Assembly: GCA_009746045.1 (NCBI GenBank)
Contig: RPFO01000219.1
Span: 408,501-468,500, forward strand
Origin: Mesostigma viride
Lineage: Eukaryota; Streptophyta; Mesostigmatophyceae; Mesostigmatales; Mesostigmataceae
Length of the DNA stretch: 60,000 nt
Direction: 5' to 3'
Part shown: in pieces, positions 1 to 10,850 of the stretch
How the letters are laid out: every line of letters starts with the position of its first letter
How positions within the stretch are numbered: the first letter of the stretch is position 1
The notes under the pieces: generated by a model
What the model was told of the DNA's origin: nothing
Database searches by the model: none
What the model saw: the letters and a program-made list of their open reading frames with translations, nothing else
Position numbers and translations under genes: made by a program

Positions 1-35
1 TCCGTTCAGGTCGCAACACAGTCCAGGCGCTCTTC
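1..35 (+). mobile_element. LINE copy 1, left fragment (reverse transcriptase region)
   Basis: These 35 bases match 9063-9097 of LINE copy 2 with a single mismatch. In copy 2 that stretch encodes the reverse-transcriptase segment FRSGRNTVQALF. The match stops abruptly at 35/36 and resumes at 3904, so this is the left flank of an insertion into LINE copy 1. The rest of the copy lies beyond the window start. Confidence 0.8.
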
Positions 36-3000
36 CACAACGGTACGAGCCGCGCCAAAGTCCGCCCTCGTAAGCGGTACCCGAAAAGTGGCGCGAAATG
101 CAAATTTTGGTGTGCGCGTGCACGACGGTGACCGAATTCCGGGCGACAGGCATGGCGGTCTGGCAGGCGATGTTGAGCGCGTAAAAAGGCATTATCAAGG
201 CTGAAATTTTACTCTCATCCTCCTAAGGAGTTTTTTGTTCCACCAGTATTTTTTTTTCGGCAGAAAATTTGCGGAATCGAACAGCATATTGCGTCATTCA
301 CAGGTGGGTGCCTGTTTGGTCGCAGATTTTCTCTCGACCCCACCTGACTGCAGCAAAAAAATTTCCCGATGAATTGCGCCCTAAGATCGAGTTTATGATC
401 GCATAAACGATGCATTCTTTAATTCTAAAGACTTTGACAGAACGACTTTTTTCAATACCGCTGCAATTTTTTTTTCCCGAGCTACCGCATATTTCCGACC
501 AATTTCAAGGCTGCGTCAGGCTTGGCCAACCGATAATCCATATACATTCGCGCTTGCCCCAAACGTCATGTTTAATGCAGGCTTTCTTGGCGCTAACGAC
601 GCCCACGGCGTCGGGGTTGTTATTAACCTCCCGACATGCACAACCTGCATGCCAGCAGGTGCATGCCGCAACGAATTTCTGCTGCGGGGTGTGCGAAACA
701 GACCTCAAATGCAAGAGAGTCATGGTTATCGACTAGCGGTACGTTCTCATATTCATATCTAGGTGCCAATTTACTCCTTGTCGAAGCCCTGGCCTTTCGC
801 GGATGAATGTTGTACCAGTTCCCCGTCTTCCGAGTCCATTTGTGTCATCGTACTCCTATTTTACGGGAAGTGCGCCATTCAGCGAGCGACGGTTTGATGG
901 CGAGCTGTTTCCTCACACGAGCTATGTGCAGCCTAGTTTAGAGACTAGGGATATCAAGAAGCAATTCTTCACACGGATTTAGGGAGAGGCCGTGCTGGGT
1001 TGCGTGCAAGCTATTGCCGGCTGGCTGGCCATTGCCGCCGATGACAACATTGATGTCGACGCAGTCAAGGCTATGGATAACAAAGCTGCTGCTTTGTTAT
1101 ATATGGTTGTGCGTGGTACAAACTATGGGCAGTTTTCTTGCATGGCATGGCTGACCCTTAAGTGGCAAAGAAATGAAAGAATGTTGATGGCAACCCCAGA
1201 GTTATGGGTGGCCTCCTTTAACGGTTGATGGCAGCGCGTGCTTTGATGAGTCCATCCAACCCATTGCATACGTGCACGCCATTCCTCTTGCGCATCAACA
1301 AAGCATCTACCCCAGGTGACGCATGTGTAGGACATGCCTGTACATGAAAACTATTCATCATGGTTTGTGGAGCGGGTGTGATGCCATGAGAGCAGGGAGA
1401 GAGTCAATTGCTGGGCTAGGTCTGCTACCTGTGCTGCGGCCACATGGCGGCCTAGTGCACATGATGCCTTCCATGCCAGCACCCAAGCTGCCTTCATCAC
1501 CCACGGTGACACCATGACTGATGAGCCGAGGGCGTCATCATGGACGCCAACGTTCATGCAGTTCAGGCTGTGCGTGCTGGCGAAGGGCACGGGTAATGAG
1601 CCAATTACTACGCACGCTGCCACCAGCGCCAATGAAGAAACCCAAAACCTGCCCTGCAGATAGGTATGTGCAACTTGGTTTCTCATTTCTTGTGGCCTAC
1701 CAGCAACTCCTGATTTTCCTATGATGCATGTTGGCAGAATTTTGGCGACGTTATGGCAGTGCGCATGGCCATACATCCACAATGCCAGGGGTGCAAGGGT
1801 TTGATTGCCAAGAGAACCACACACACATGCACATGCTCAACGCCTCTTACTCCAAGGCCACTGCCACTCACCCAGAAAGACAGGCACACATACGAACCAT
1901 TGCTGAGATGCAAGCCAGACTTCGGGTCCTTACGGCAATGAGAGATGGGATGAGGCACGACCTAGTTTGACAGTTTAGCTGAGGAAGTGCAGTAGTTGGG
2001 AGACAGTCAAGTATGGCTGGGAGAAGCATGGCACAAGGTACAAGGATGACTGACAGTTGGCAAGCGCAAGTGCAAGGGCAAGGGCAAGAGCAAGACCACA
2101 ATGAGAAAGGGCTATGGAGAGTTGGCCTCATGCAGCATGCGTTAATGTGGACTGTGGTACGCCTGTGGCCAGGCAGCTGACTGATATTGTGCAGTGGTCA
2201 CTTCATGCTAGGTATGATAGTGGCCAAGTTTATTTAGTTGCTTAGGGCAAACCTTGAGGCAGCAACAGGGGGCGGGGCTTGATTTGTCAGTGGCTACTTA
2301 ATGCCACCATGCTGGCTGAGAAGTTGGACGTCCAACATGGAAGCTGCGTGGCCAGCAAGGCAGGCCCAGGCTGAGAGTCTAGGCAGGAGCATGAGGTATG
2401 CAAGTTGAGGAATGGGGGATGAGGTGTGACAAGGTCAGGCAGGCCTTGTCCAGGGATATACCACTACTTACACTTAACGACGCCACAACAAAGGTGCGCA
2501 AACGTATCGTCGCCATGCCGCCTGCCGAGTGAATTTCAACCCTCACGGCTGGTACGTGATGATTGCTGCATATCCAGGTTGGGTTTAGGTCTACTTTGCA
2601 TGCTGTGGGTGTAGAATAGACCTTCTAGCCCCTGTGACAGCTGCGAGTGGTATTTTCAGCAAGCCCCTCAATAGGAATCGCCTCAGCGTGGCCACTTGGG
2701 CATATAGCCAGCCGGGTCCAGCCAATGTTTAGATGAACAAAATTTTATTTGTACGTCACAAAAGTCGTATTACATAATGGATGAAAGGATTTTATAGTTA
2801 GCAAGCCATATAAATGGGAGTTTGCCATATTTCACTTAGGAGGTTTGCTCAATCAGTGAGCGTCTTAGAAGCGAAACTGACATGTATTGCATGTATTACT
2901 CAACCAAATGACACCTGATTGACATGGATTTTTGTGCATGTCTCAACTAGCGATTTTAAGCCTGCCTGCAAAGTTCCAGCCTCAACTGAGCACACCTTCT

Positions 3001-3903
3001 ATGAAAACTGCAATGAGTTGTGGTGAAAATGGCGAAAATCGCGCACTTTTGGTAACATTTGCTTACAAACTGCCATCAAATGACACCTGGTTGACCTGGA
3101 TTTTTGTGCATTGGCTAAACTAGCTATTTTAAGTCTGCCTGCAAATTTCCAGCCTCAATTGTTCACACCTTCTATGAAAACTGCAATGAACTGTGGCGAA
3201 AAAGGCGAAAATCGCGCACTTTTGGTAACATTTGCTGACAAACTGCCATCAAATGACACCTGGTTGACCTGGATTTTTGTGCATTGGCTAAACTAGCAAT
3301 TTCAAGTCTGCCTGCAAATTCCAGCCTCAATTGTTCACACCTTGTATGGAAACTGCAATGAATTGTGGTGAAAAAGGTGAAAAACGTGCGTTTTTGCTAG
3401 CATTTGTCAGAAAAATGTCACCAAACGAAGTGTTAAGGACCTGAATTTTTTCACAATGTCTAAAATAATGATGTTAAGCATGCAAGCAGAGATCCAGCCT
3501 CAACTGGGCACATCTTGTATGGAAACTGCAACATTATGTGATGAAAAACGTGAAAAACGCGCGTTTTTGCGAGCATTTGGTGGCAGTTTGTCACTAAATG
3601 GGGTCAGATGACCTTGGGACCTGGTGCACAGTTGGTAGTCATGAGCATCAGTCTCCTTGCAAGCAGCCAGGCCAGGAGCTCTTTATTTGCATATTATACG
3701 GGATTTGTTTATTATAAAACCTGAAATTTATCTAAAAATAGATGTGCCAAAAATAGACCAACCGAGGTCAGAAAAATCTGGAAAGTTCAATTCCTTCTAT
3801 TGGTGTCCCAAACATGCTGCCTGCACATATCTAGCATGTTTGGACTTAATCTGTTCCATGTAGGGCTTATAAGGTAGGTTTTTGGCACTTTCATACCGTT
3901 GTG
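36..3903. mobile_element. TIR DNA transposon-like element inserted in a LINE
   Basis: The left end begins CACAACGGTA (36-45) and the right end is its exact reverse complement TACCGTTGTG (3894-3903). Imperfect complementarity continues for about 35 bp (shared GCCAAA, CC, TAAG blocks). Both flanks belong to one LINE copy, and the reference order of copy 2 is restored if 36-3903 is removed, leaving TC at 34-35 and 3904-3905 as a possible 2-bp target duplication. CAC...GTG ends and a short duplication recall the CACTA (CMC) superfamily, but CACAA is not the canonical CACTA/G start. No transposase reading frame is recognisable, so it is probably non-autonomous. Superfamily assignment is inference. 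Confidence 0.75.
2918..3625. repeat. Tandem repeat, about 172-bp unit, four degenerate copies
   Basis: The motif GGATTTTTGTGCAT and its variants recur at 2926, 3098, 3271 and 3443, a spacing of 172-173 bp. Copies one to three are close to each other; the fourth and a partial fifth are much more diverged. The array lies subterminally in the 36-3903 element. Short open frames of about 60 codons here are repeated copies of each other and are not taken as genes. Confidence 0.85.
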
Positions 3904-5208
3904 TCGCTACTCGCCGCCTTGTGGAAGAACTGCAACGCCTTCAGCCTGGCGAGTCCCCTCTGCACCTTGTGCTGGTGGACTTCATCAAAGCCTTCCGGAT
4001 TCGGTTTTCTGGCCTGTCGCTATGGGACATCCTCGCTCTGTTCCGGATCCCCCGCCCCCTTATTGCATGCTGTCCTGAGTCCGCAACCTGTATGAAGGGT
4101 CCACCACTTCGGTGCGCACTTCCTACGGGACCACGCCACCGCCATGCCCTTAATATTGTGGTCGAATACGTAATGATTCAGGTGCGCAAGCGATTTGCCC
4201 GCATCGTGGGTAGGGAACCAGGGGTGCAGGTTGACAACCGTTTCTGGCATGGCGGGGCGGATCAAACGGAGATTCGGCTGGCGGACATCGCATCTATGCA
4301 GACGACACCACCCTCTTCGAGGACACTGGGCACGTGCAGACGTGGCTTGACTGCCTGGGTATCGAGGCCCGCGCAGTGGTGGAGCTTGAGGTCAGCAAGA
4401 AGACAGAGGCTCTGGCGATTGGGCTCACTCACCCACCGCCCGCCCTAGCTCTTTCTCCTTGACGGCTCTCGAGTCCTGTATCGGGACCGTGTCAAGCTGC
4501 TGGGCAGCCTCCTCCTCAGCTGCGAGGCTGATGTGGACCGCCGCATCTCCCTCGCCTGGCACGCTTGACGCCAATATCGGGCCCTGGGCAAGCCCCTGGG
4601 CAATCTTGATCGAGAAACAGGACCTCGTCCTTCCTGTTCTTACGTATGGGGCCGAGACGTGGACCCTCACCGCCGACCTGGCCCGAATTGAGCTGGACGG
4701 CGCGGTCACCAACATGCTGCGATCCATTTTCAGAATAGGATATAGTGCTGCTCATGTTCGCAATGAGGACCTGTACCTCGGCATGCCATATATCACCAAC
4801 ATCATTTTAAGCAGCGGCGCCTCAGGCAGCTGAGCTAGTTGAGGGCACTTAGCTCGCACCAACCAGGTAGACACCTCACGTGGCCCCCCCGCGGGACTGC
4901 GCCCAGCTCAGCCTGGCCGGCACCTCCTTACGTGGGCCGGGCCCCGTGATGCTAGACGCCGCAAGGCCCGCACCTTCAAAGAACAGCTAGTAGAGGACAT
5001 GGGGGGCCTAGGCCTCTCCGTGATTTGGAAAAAGATGATGGACAAGGCCAAGCGGGCCCAGGTCATAGAGGACAACGAGCTCCCCCCCGTGGGGAAGCAC
5101 GCCAGACAGGTCCCCTATAGGGTAGAGTTGATGTTGATTGATAGATTTTGTAGATAGATGTTGTAGATAGCTGTTGTAGATAGATTAGACCGGTGGGACT
5201 GTTTGCAC
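3904..5208 (+). pseudogene. LINE copy 1, reverse transcriptase and C-terminal part, decayed
   Basis: This segment is collinear with 9096-10330 of LINE copy 2. Visible pieces are the polymerase box IYADDTTLFED near 4290, a KLLGSLL-like block near 4495, and the post-polymerase segment LTYGAETWTLT near 4640 followed by RNEDLYLGMPY. These are typical of LINE-type reverse transcriptases, which copy their own RNA at a nicked target. Numerous small indels break the frame and no continuous protein is possible. The tail at 5110-5208 runs into GATA-rich DNA and a CCAT tract. The copy is old relative to copy 2, judging from the number of indels. Confidence 0.8.
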
Positions 5209-6000
5209 CCATCCATCCATCCATCCATCCATCCATCCATCCATCCATCCATCCATCCATCCATCCATCCATCCATCCATCCATCCATCCATCCATCCAT
5301 CCATCCATCCATCCATCCATCCATCCATCCATCCATCCATCCATCCATCCATCCATCCATCCATCCATCCATCCATCCATCCATCCATCCATCCATCCAT
5401 CCATCCATCCATCCATCCATCCATCCATCCATCCATCCATCCATCCATCCATCCATCCATCCATCCATCCATCCATCCATCCATCCATCCATCCATCCAT
5501 CCATCCATCCATCCATCCATCCATCCATCCATCCATCCATCCATCCATCCATCCATCCATCCATCCATCCATCCATCCATCCATCCATCCATCCATCCAT
5601 CCATCCATCCATCCATCCATCCATCCATCCATCCATCCATCCATCCATCCATCCATCCATCCATCCATCCATCCATCCATCCATCCATCCATCCATCCAT
5701 CCATCCATCCATCCATCCATCCATCCATCCATCCATCCATCCATCCATCCATCCATCCATCCATCCATCCATCCATCCATCCATCCATATCCATCCATCC
5801 ATCCATCCATCCATCCATCCATCCATCCATCCATCCATCCATCCATCCATCCATCCATCCATCCATCCATCCATCCATCCATCCATCCATCCATCCATCC
5901 ATCCATCCATCCATCCATCCATCCATCCATCCATCCATCCATCCATCCATCCATCCATCCATCCATCCATCCATCCATCCATCCATCCATCCATCCATCC
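5209..6000. repeat. (CCAT)n microsatellite, about 790 bp
   Basis: A run of about 198 CCAT units with one visible irregularity, an extra AT near 5787-5790. All frames are open on both strands (SIHP repeats on plus, WMDG repeats on minus) only because the unit lacks stop codons. It begins directly after TTTGCACC, the same sequence that starts the CCAT tract of LINE copy 2, so it looks like an expanded LINE tail. Confidence 0.98.
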
Positions 6001-6210
6001 CCCGCGGGAGGCACGCTAGATAGCTCCCCCTAGCTAGGGCAGCGTGCGGCTGCCTAGATAGTTAGAAGGTTGTTAGATAGATGTAGTATGTAGCCAATGT
6101 AGATAGATTAGACCGGTAGGAATGTGTGCGCCCATCCATCCATTCATCGGGGTTAATGCTCCGTGACTCCCCAACGGGAGTGCTCACGAGTCTAATTAAT
6201 TAATTAATTA
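6001..6210 (+). mobile_element. Second LINE 3' untranslated module of the copy 1 tail
   Basis: Nearly identical to 10335-10540 of copy 2: CGCGGGAGGCACGCTAGATA, a GATAGAT-rich stretch, TAGACCGGTAGGAATG, a short CCAT tract, the hairpin TGCTCC...GGAG, GAGTC and (TTAA)n. It follows the CCAT tract of copy 1 without an intervening coding end, so the 3' module appears twice in tandem here. Confidence 0.8.
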
Positions 6211-6337
6211 ATCCATCCATCCATCCATCCATCCATCCATCCATCCATCCATCCATCCATCCATCCATCCATCCATCCATCCATCCATCCATCCATCCAT
6301 CCATCCATCCATCCATCCATCCATCCATCCATCCATC
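6211..6337. repeat. (ATCC)n microsatellite between two LINE copies
   Basis: About 32 ATCC units lie between the (TTAA)n tail of the upstream LINE tail and the 5' end of LINE copy 2. The junction places copy 2 head-to-tail behind copy 1. Confidence 0.95.
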
Positions 6338-6363
6338 ATTCATCGTGGGCCGGCTGCAACTGC

Positions 6364-6762
6364 ATGGGCAACGAACGCATCCGCATTGAGTCGGCAGCCT
6401 GGATGGCGGGCCAGCCTGGCCCCATCCGGGTAACCTTTGCGAATGTGGCCAGCAAGGTGAAGGTCCTCCAGGCCCGCAAGCTCCTAGGCGGGAGAAACGC
6501 GCCGAGCCTCGACGACCTCCTCTCACCGGCCCAGCTAGTCATCAAGAATGGTCTGCTGGGCAGCGACTTGGCGATCAAGGCCAGGCACGACGGCCAGAAG
6601 GTCTACGTCCGCCTCGTCCACGACACCCCTGTGCTATTCATCAACGGCCAGCGCACGGAGGCGCAGGCTCCTAACAAGCGGCACAAGTCGGGCCGTACGA
6701 GGCCCGCCCCAGCTGCGTCATCATCGTCTACGCACGTCCCGGGTATGGATGCCGCCCGGTAA
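6364..6762 (+). CDS. ORF1-like LINE protein, C-terminal domain type (132 codons)
   Basis: An ATG-initiated frame of 132 codons lies just downstream of the 5' boundary of LINE copy 2. The middle (roughly residues 20-95) has the pattern [20 protein letters not shown], then DDLLSPAQL, then [14 protein letters not shown] and LFING. This spacing resembles the C-terminal domain of LINE ORF1 RNA-binding proteins (transposase_22-like), which coat the element RNA. The end is basic and Ser/Ala-rich. It is short for an ORF1 protein, so it may be the 3' end of a 5'-truncated gene or only a domain of a larger one. In-frame stops separate it from the endonuclease. The family link is inference from pattern only. 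Confidence 0.5.
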   Translation: MGNERIRIESAAWMAGQPGPIRVTFANVASKVKVLQARKLLGGRNAPSLDDLLSPAQLVIKNGLLGSDLAIKARHDGQKVYVRLVHDTPVLFINGQRTEAQAPNKRHKSGRTRPAPAASSSSTHVPGMDAAR

Positions 6763-7143
6763 GGGCACACCCTCGCGGCCTCGCGGTACAATAGGCTTTG
6801 GGCATAGCCTTTATAAACAAGCCCCTTTCCATCCTCATGTCGCACCGTGCGAGCATGATCAGGATGCAAGGTCGCCAGGCACGCCATGGTCACCCTTCCC
6901 GCCAATTTACCAGCCTCACACGCCTCCTAGCCCGGCCCTTGAGCGGGATGAGGCCCAGTCGACACGCCGGCGACCCCAGCCAGGACGGAGACGACGCATA
7001 TCCGCCCTGAAAGAAAGCCTCCATGCGTTGACAAGCATTAACCCCAATCGCCACCCTCCCCCTCCCCCCCACCCCCCACCCCCACCCCCACCTCCAGCAC
7101 TACCCTTCTCCACCCCCACCCCCACCCCCACCCCCCGCTAATA

Positions 7144-8697
7144 GGGCAACGGCCCATTCTTGGCATTGCAAGTTTTAACGTGCGCACCCTCCCTGCAGAT
7201 CCTTCTACGAGCGGCGGCACCCCAGCACGCCAACGCGTCGACGAGCTGATCGCCCTGTGCGCCGACAACAAGATCGCTGTTCTTGGAGTCCAGGAGCACC
7301 GACGCACCGTTGACCCTCAGCACGCGGTCAACGGTCTGCTGGTCGACGACCTGCGGGCAGGCTGGCGGTTCCACTATGGTGGCGGCGACGCGCCGGGCCA
7401 AGGTGGTGTGGGCCTCTTGTGCTCGCCGGCAGCATCAGAGCAGCTCCAGTCCATCGTGCTGCGGTCCCCGCGTGTGCTAGTGGCCACTTTTTCGGCCACT
7501 GAGGGCCATTCACACCACACGCTAACCGTTATCGTGGGATATGCACCACATGCGGGTCGAGCTCAGGCGGAACGTGAGGCCTTCTTCGACGCCCTCAAGG
7601 AGGAGGAGGCCAACATCCCAGCTCGGCACTTCCTGGTTATGCTGCTCGACGCCAACGCCACGCTGCCAGTTGGCACTGGGGGCGCTCAGTATTCCCCAAC
7701 CAACACGACAGCCAACGGTAACACGCCTTTATTTGCGAATCTGCTGGCAGAATCTGCGCTGGTTGCATGCAATGCTTCTTTCGCACGCCCCGCTGAGCAG
7801 CTGGCCACCTTTTTTGGGCCGTCGGATCGGGTGGTGTGCCTTGATTATGTCTGCGTACGTCGGGCTCAGCGCCCCTCAGTTGTCGATGCTCGCGTCCTGC
7901 AAGATTCTGTCAGCACGGTGGAATCTGATCATCGTCTCGTGCTCGCTCGCATCAGATTGCGGTTTCCTGGGGTGAAACCGTCGCGACAGCTGGCACCTCA
8001 GCCAGATCTGAAAGTGCTCCGGATTGTGCTGAAGGATGCCGACAAGATGTCAGCAGCAGAGCAGGCCGCTATGTCGCACAGGGATGATTTCCTGGCCGTA
8101 TTCGACGCCGGGGGCAGCCGACAGCAGTTACACGCCATTCCGCCGCCGGGGGATATTTCAGTGATCCTCCGTGGTGTCGCCGCCAAGTATCGCCTGGCTG
8201 CCCGCACCCTCCCCACCTTGCCTCCGCGTCGGCAGCTTGCTGTCCACCGTCACGCACCGACAGTGGTCGCCGCCAGGCAGATGCTCCGCCGCAACAGAGA
8301 TCCGATCGCCAAACCTGGGCTGCAAGCAGCTCTGAGGGCCGCCTACGAGCAGGCTGAGAAGGCAGATGCTCAGCAGATGGTCAAGGACCTGCGCAGCTGC
8401 CAGCAGAAGCACGACGGCAAGGGGGCCTGGTTCTGGTACAAGCGCCTCGGGCACCCGGACGGCCTCGGCCGGCCCCACCGCCACGACGTCCCCGGCGCCC
8501 CAGCCAAGCGGCTTCGTACCTGGGCCACGGCCACGGCCGAGGTCGTGGGGACAGCTGCGCCGCCCCCACCCCTGCTCCCAGCCGCCGCCGCCCGCCCGGC
8601 CGCCCTGGCCGGCCCCGCAGGGCCCCCGGCCCCGCCTAGGTCAGCGGCGGACTACCTAGTCCCCCGCGCTGGTCGGCCCACTTGGCGACCCGTCTGA
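7144..8697 (+). CDS. LINE endonuclease (EEP/APE-like) and linker, N-terminal part of ORF2
   Basis: This frame encodes an endonuclease/exonuclease/phosphatase-family domain. Landmarks in order are SFNVRTL (7171-7191), GVQEHR with the metal-binding Glu near 7285, GYAPH near 7540, LLDANATLP near 7640 (Asp and Asn of the active site), CLDYV near 7840, and SDHRLVLAR near 7927 with the catalytic His. All the expected catalytic positions are present, so the domain looks intact. No ATG precedes SFNVRTL closely, so the true start is unclear; an internal GTG at 7180 would remove the first motif. After the EEP domain comes a linker rich in Arg, Ala and Pro ending at a stop at 8695-8697; the reverse transcriptase continues one frame over, so the two probably formed one polyprotein. 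It supplies the nick for target-primed reverse transcription. Confidence 0.75.
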   Translation, partial: GQRPILGIASFNVRTLPADPSTSGGTPARQRVDELIALCADNKIAVLGVQEHRRTVDPQHAVNGLLVDDLRAGWRFHYGGGDAPGQGGVGLLCSPAASEQLQSIVLRSPRVLVATFSATEGHSHHTLTVIVGYAPHAGRAQAEREAFFDALKEEEANIPARHFLVMLLDANATLPVGTGGAQYSPTNTTANGNTPLFANLLAESALVACNASFARPAEQLATFFGPSDRVVCLDYVCVRRAQRPSVVDARVLQDSVSTVESDHRLVLARIRLRFPGVKPSRQLAPQPDLKVLRIVLKDADKMSAAEQAAMSHRDDFLAVFDAGGSRQQLHAIPPPGDISVILRGVAAKYRLAARTLPTLPPRRQLAVHRHAPTVVAARQMLRRNRDPIAKPGLQAALRAAYEQAEKADAQQMVKDLRSCQQKHDGKGAWFWYKRLGHPDGLGRPHRHDVPGAPAKRLRTWATATAEVVGTAAPPPPLLPAAAARPAALAGPAGPPAPPRSAADYLVPRAGRPTWRPV

Positions 8698-8698
8698 C

Positions 8699-10357
8699 AT
8701 GCCTCCTTTCACCTCTCGCGAGGTCACGGAGGCGGTCCAGCGCCTGCGTTATGACGCAGCCACCGGCTCTGACGAGATTCCGGCCGCAGTTGTAAAACTT
8801 GCAGCCGAATTCGAGGACACAGGTGTTATGCTGCTCTTCCGGGACATCTGCAACCGCCTTCTGCTGTCGTCGCAACCACCTCCAGCGGCCTGGCAACACA
8901 GTTTTCGCACGATGCTGTACAAGAACAAGGGGTCGCCTGCCGACCCCGGCAACTACAGAGGGGTGTGCATTCAAAGTGCCCCCCTCAAGCTTCTTATGCG
9001 GCTCATCCTGAACCGCCTGCGCACGGCCCTGGACGGTCACCTCAGCGAGACTCAGCACGGCTTCCGTTCAGGTCGCAACACAGTACAGGCGCTCTTCGCT
9101 ACTCGCGACTGGTGGAGGAACTGCAACGCCTTCAGCCTGGTGAGTCCCCTTTGCACCTTGTGCTGGCTGGACTTCATCAAAGCCTTCGATTCGGTTTTCT
9201 GGCCTGCGCTTTGGGACATCCTCGAGTTGTTCCGGATCCCCCGCCCCCTGATTGCTGTCATCCGCAACCTGTATGAAGGGTCCACCACTTCGGTGCGCAC
9301 TTCTTACGGGACCACGGGCCCCCATGCCCTTTACAGAAGGGTGTGTGGCAGGGCTGCGTGCTGTCGCCCTACCTGTTCATTATTGTTGTCGAATACGTAA
9401 TGATTCAGGCGCGCAAGCGATTTGCCCGCATCGTGGGCAGGGAACCAGGAGTGCAGGTTGCTAACAAATTCTGGCATGCATGGCGGTGCGGACACGGAGA
9501 TTCGGCTATAGCAGACATCATTTACGCAGACGACACCACCCTCTTCGAGGACACTGAGCACGTGCAGACATGGCTTGACTGCCTGGCTCTCGAGGCCTGT
9601 GCAGTGGGGCTTGAGGTCAGCAAGAAGACAGAGGCCCTGGCGGTTGGGCTCACCAACTCAGCGCCGCCCCTCTATCTCCTAGACGGCTCTCGAGTCCTGT
9701 ATCGGGACCGCGTTAAGCTGCTGGGCAGCCTGCTCCCTAGCTGCGAGGTGGATGTGGACCACCGCATCTCCCTCGCCTGGCACGCTTTACGCCAATACCG
9801 GGCCCTGTGGCGCAAGCCCCTTGGCAAGATCGAGAAACAGGACCTGTTCAAGGTCCGGCCTCGTCCTTCCTGTTCTCACGTATGGCGCCGAGACGTGGAC
9901 CCTCACCGCCGACCTGGCCCGCAAGCTGGACGGCGCAGTCACCAGCATGCTGCGTTCCATTTTCAGAGTAGGATATGCTGCTCATGTCCGCAATGAGGAC
10001 CTGTACCAGGGCATGCCCTATATCACCAGCACAATTAAGCAACGCCGCCTGCAGCTAGTAGGTCACCTAGCTCGCACCAACCAGGTAGACACCTCACGTG
10101 GCCCCCCCGCAGGACTGCGACCAGCTCAGCCTGGCCGGCACCTCCTGACGTGGGCTGGGCCCAGTGATGTTAGACGCCGCAAGGCCCGCACCTTCAAAGA
10201 ACAGCTAGTAGAGGACATGGGGGGCCTAGCGCCTCTCCGTGATTTGGAAGAAGATGATGGACAAGGCCAAGTGGGCCCAGGTCATAGAGGACAACGTGAG
10301 CCCCCCCCAGTGGGGAAGCGCCCGCGTGTGCAATCCCGCGGGAGGCACGCTAGATAG
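8699..10357 (+). pseudogene. LINE reverse transcriptase, C-terminal part of ORF2, frameshifted
   Basis: Reverse-transcriptase blocks appear in order but in three frames. Frame one (8699-9400) holds YKNKGSPADPGNYRGV, then HGFRSGRNT, then LDFIKAFDSV with the first catalytic Asp, then IRNLYEGSTTS. The next piece (9343-9996) holds VWQGCVLSPYLF and ADIIYADDTTLF with the catalytic Asp pair, then LEVSKKTEAL and VKLLGSLL. The third piece (9752-10357) holds LPVLTYGAETWTLT, then RNEDLYQGMPY and RRLQLVGHLAR, the conserved region after the polymerase in many LINEs. Frameshifts near 9110-9180, 9340 and 9870 disrupt the gene. The polymerase would extend the nicked target using element RNA as template. Confidence 0.85.
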
Positions 10358-10540
10358 CTCCCCCTAGGGCAGCGTGCGGCTGCCTAGATAGTTAGCATGC
10401 TGTTAGATAGATGTAGTATGTCGCCAATGTAGATAGATTAGACCGGTAGGAATGTTTGCACCCATCCATCCATCCATCGGGGTTATTAATGCTCCGTGAC
10501 TCCCCAACGGGAGCACGAGTCTAATTAATTAATTAATTAA
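10358..10540 (+). other. LINE copy 2 3' untranslated region with terminal hairpin
   Basis: Contains GATAGAT-type short repeats, TAGACCGGTAGGAATG, four CATC units, then CGGGGTT and an inverted repeat TGCTCC...GGAGCA (near 10491-10515), GAGTC and (TTAA)n. The same module ends the tails at about 6150, 10705 and 13955, so it is probably the part recognised by the LINE reverse transcriptase. That role is inference. Confidence 0.6.
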
Positions 10541-10706
10541 TCCATCCATCCATCCGGATGGATGGATGGATGGCCATCCATCCATCCATCCATCCATCCA
10601 TCCATCCATCCATCCATCCATCCATCCATCCATCCATCCATCCATCCATCCATCCATCCATCCATCCATCCATCCATCCATCCATCCATCCATCCATCCA
10701 TCCATC
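10541..10706. repeat. (ATCC)n with an internal inverted GGAT block
   Basis: The tract starts as ATCC on the plus strand, switches to GGAT for about 18 bp at 10556-10573, and switches back at about 10574. The switch creates a perfect small palindrome at 10542-10573. Confidence 0.95.
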
Positions 10707-10850
10707 GGGGTTCAATGCTCCGTGACTCCCCATGCAACGGGAGCACGAGTCTAATTAATTAATTAATTAATTAATTAATTAATCAATTAAATAAATAAAT
10801 AAATTAATTAATTAATTAATTAATTAAATTAATTAATTAATGGTAGGTTA
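10703..10850 (+). repeat. Second hairpin module and long (TTAA)n/(TAAA)n tail
   Basis: The terminal module CATCGGGGTT...GGGAGCACGAGTC recurs here with a 4-bp insertion in the loop, followed by about 90 bp of TTAA units with a short AAAT stretch inside. It is the second module in tandem behind LINE copy 2. Confidence 0.85.

Larger units (their letters stand above)
6338..10850 (+). mobile_element. LINE copy 2 (EEP endonuclease / reverse transcriptase non-LTR retrotransposon)
   Basis: The most complete member of the family in this window. Order: a short ORF1-like frame, a proline-rich spacer with (CCCCCA)n runs (about 6900-7140), an EEP-type endonuclease, a reverse transcriptase in several frames, a C-terminal conserved block, a 3' untranslated region, a CCAT tract, a hairpin module and (TTAA)n. 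APE-type LINEs nick target DNA with the EEP domain and prime reverse transcription there. There is no poly(A); the tail is made of microsatellite. Frameshifts at about 8690, 9340 and 9870 make this copy inactive unless they are sequencing errors. Confidence 0.85.

Noticed and set aside
5063-6033. Frames of about 270 to 310 codons encoding WMDG or SIHP repeats
   Set aside because: Simple translation of (CCAT)n on both strands.
10445-10460. AATGTTTGCACCCA shared by the LINE tail and the CA-rich satellite
   Set aside because: A 14-base match between regions of this size is expected by chance; the flanks do not align.
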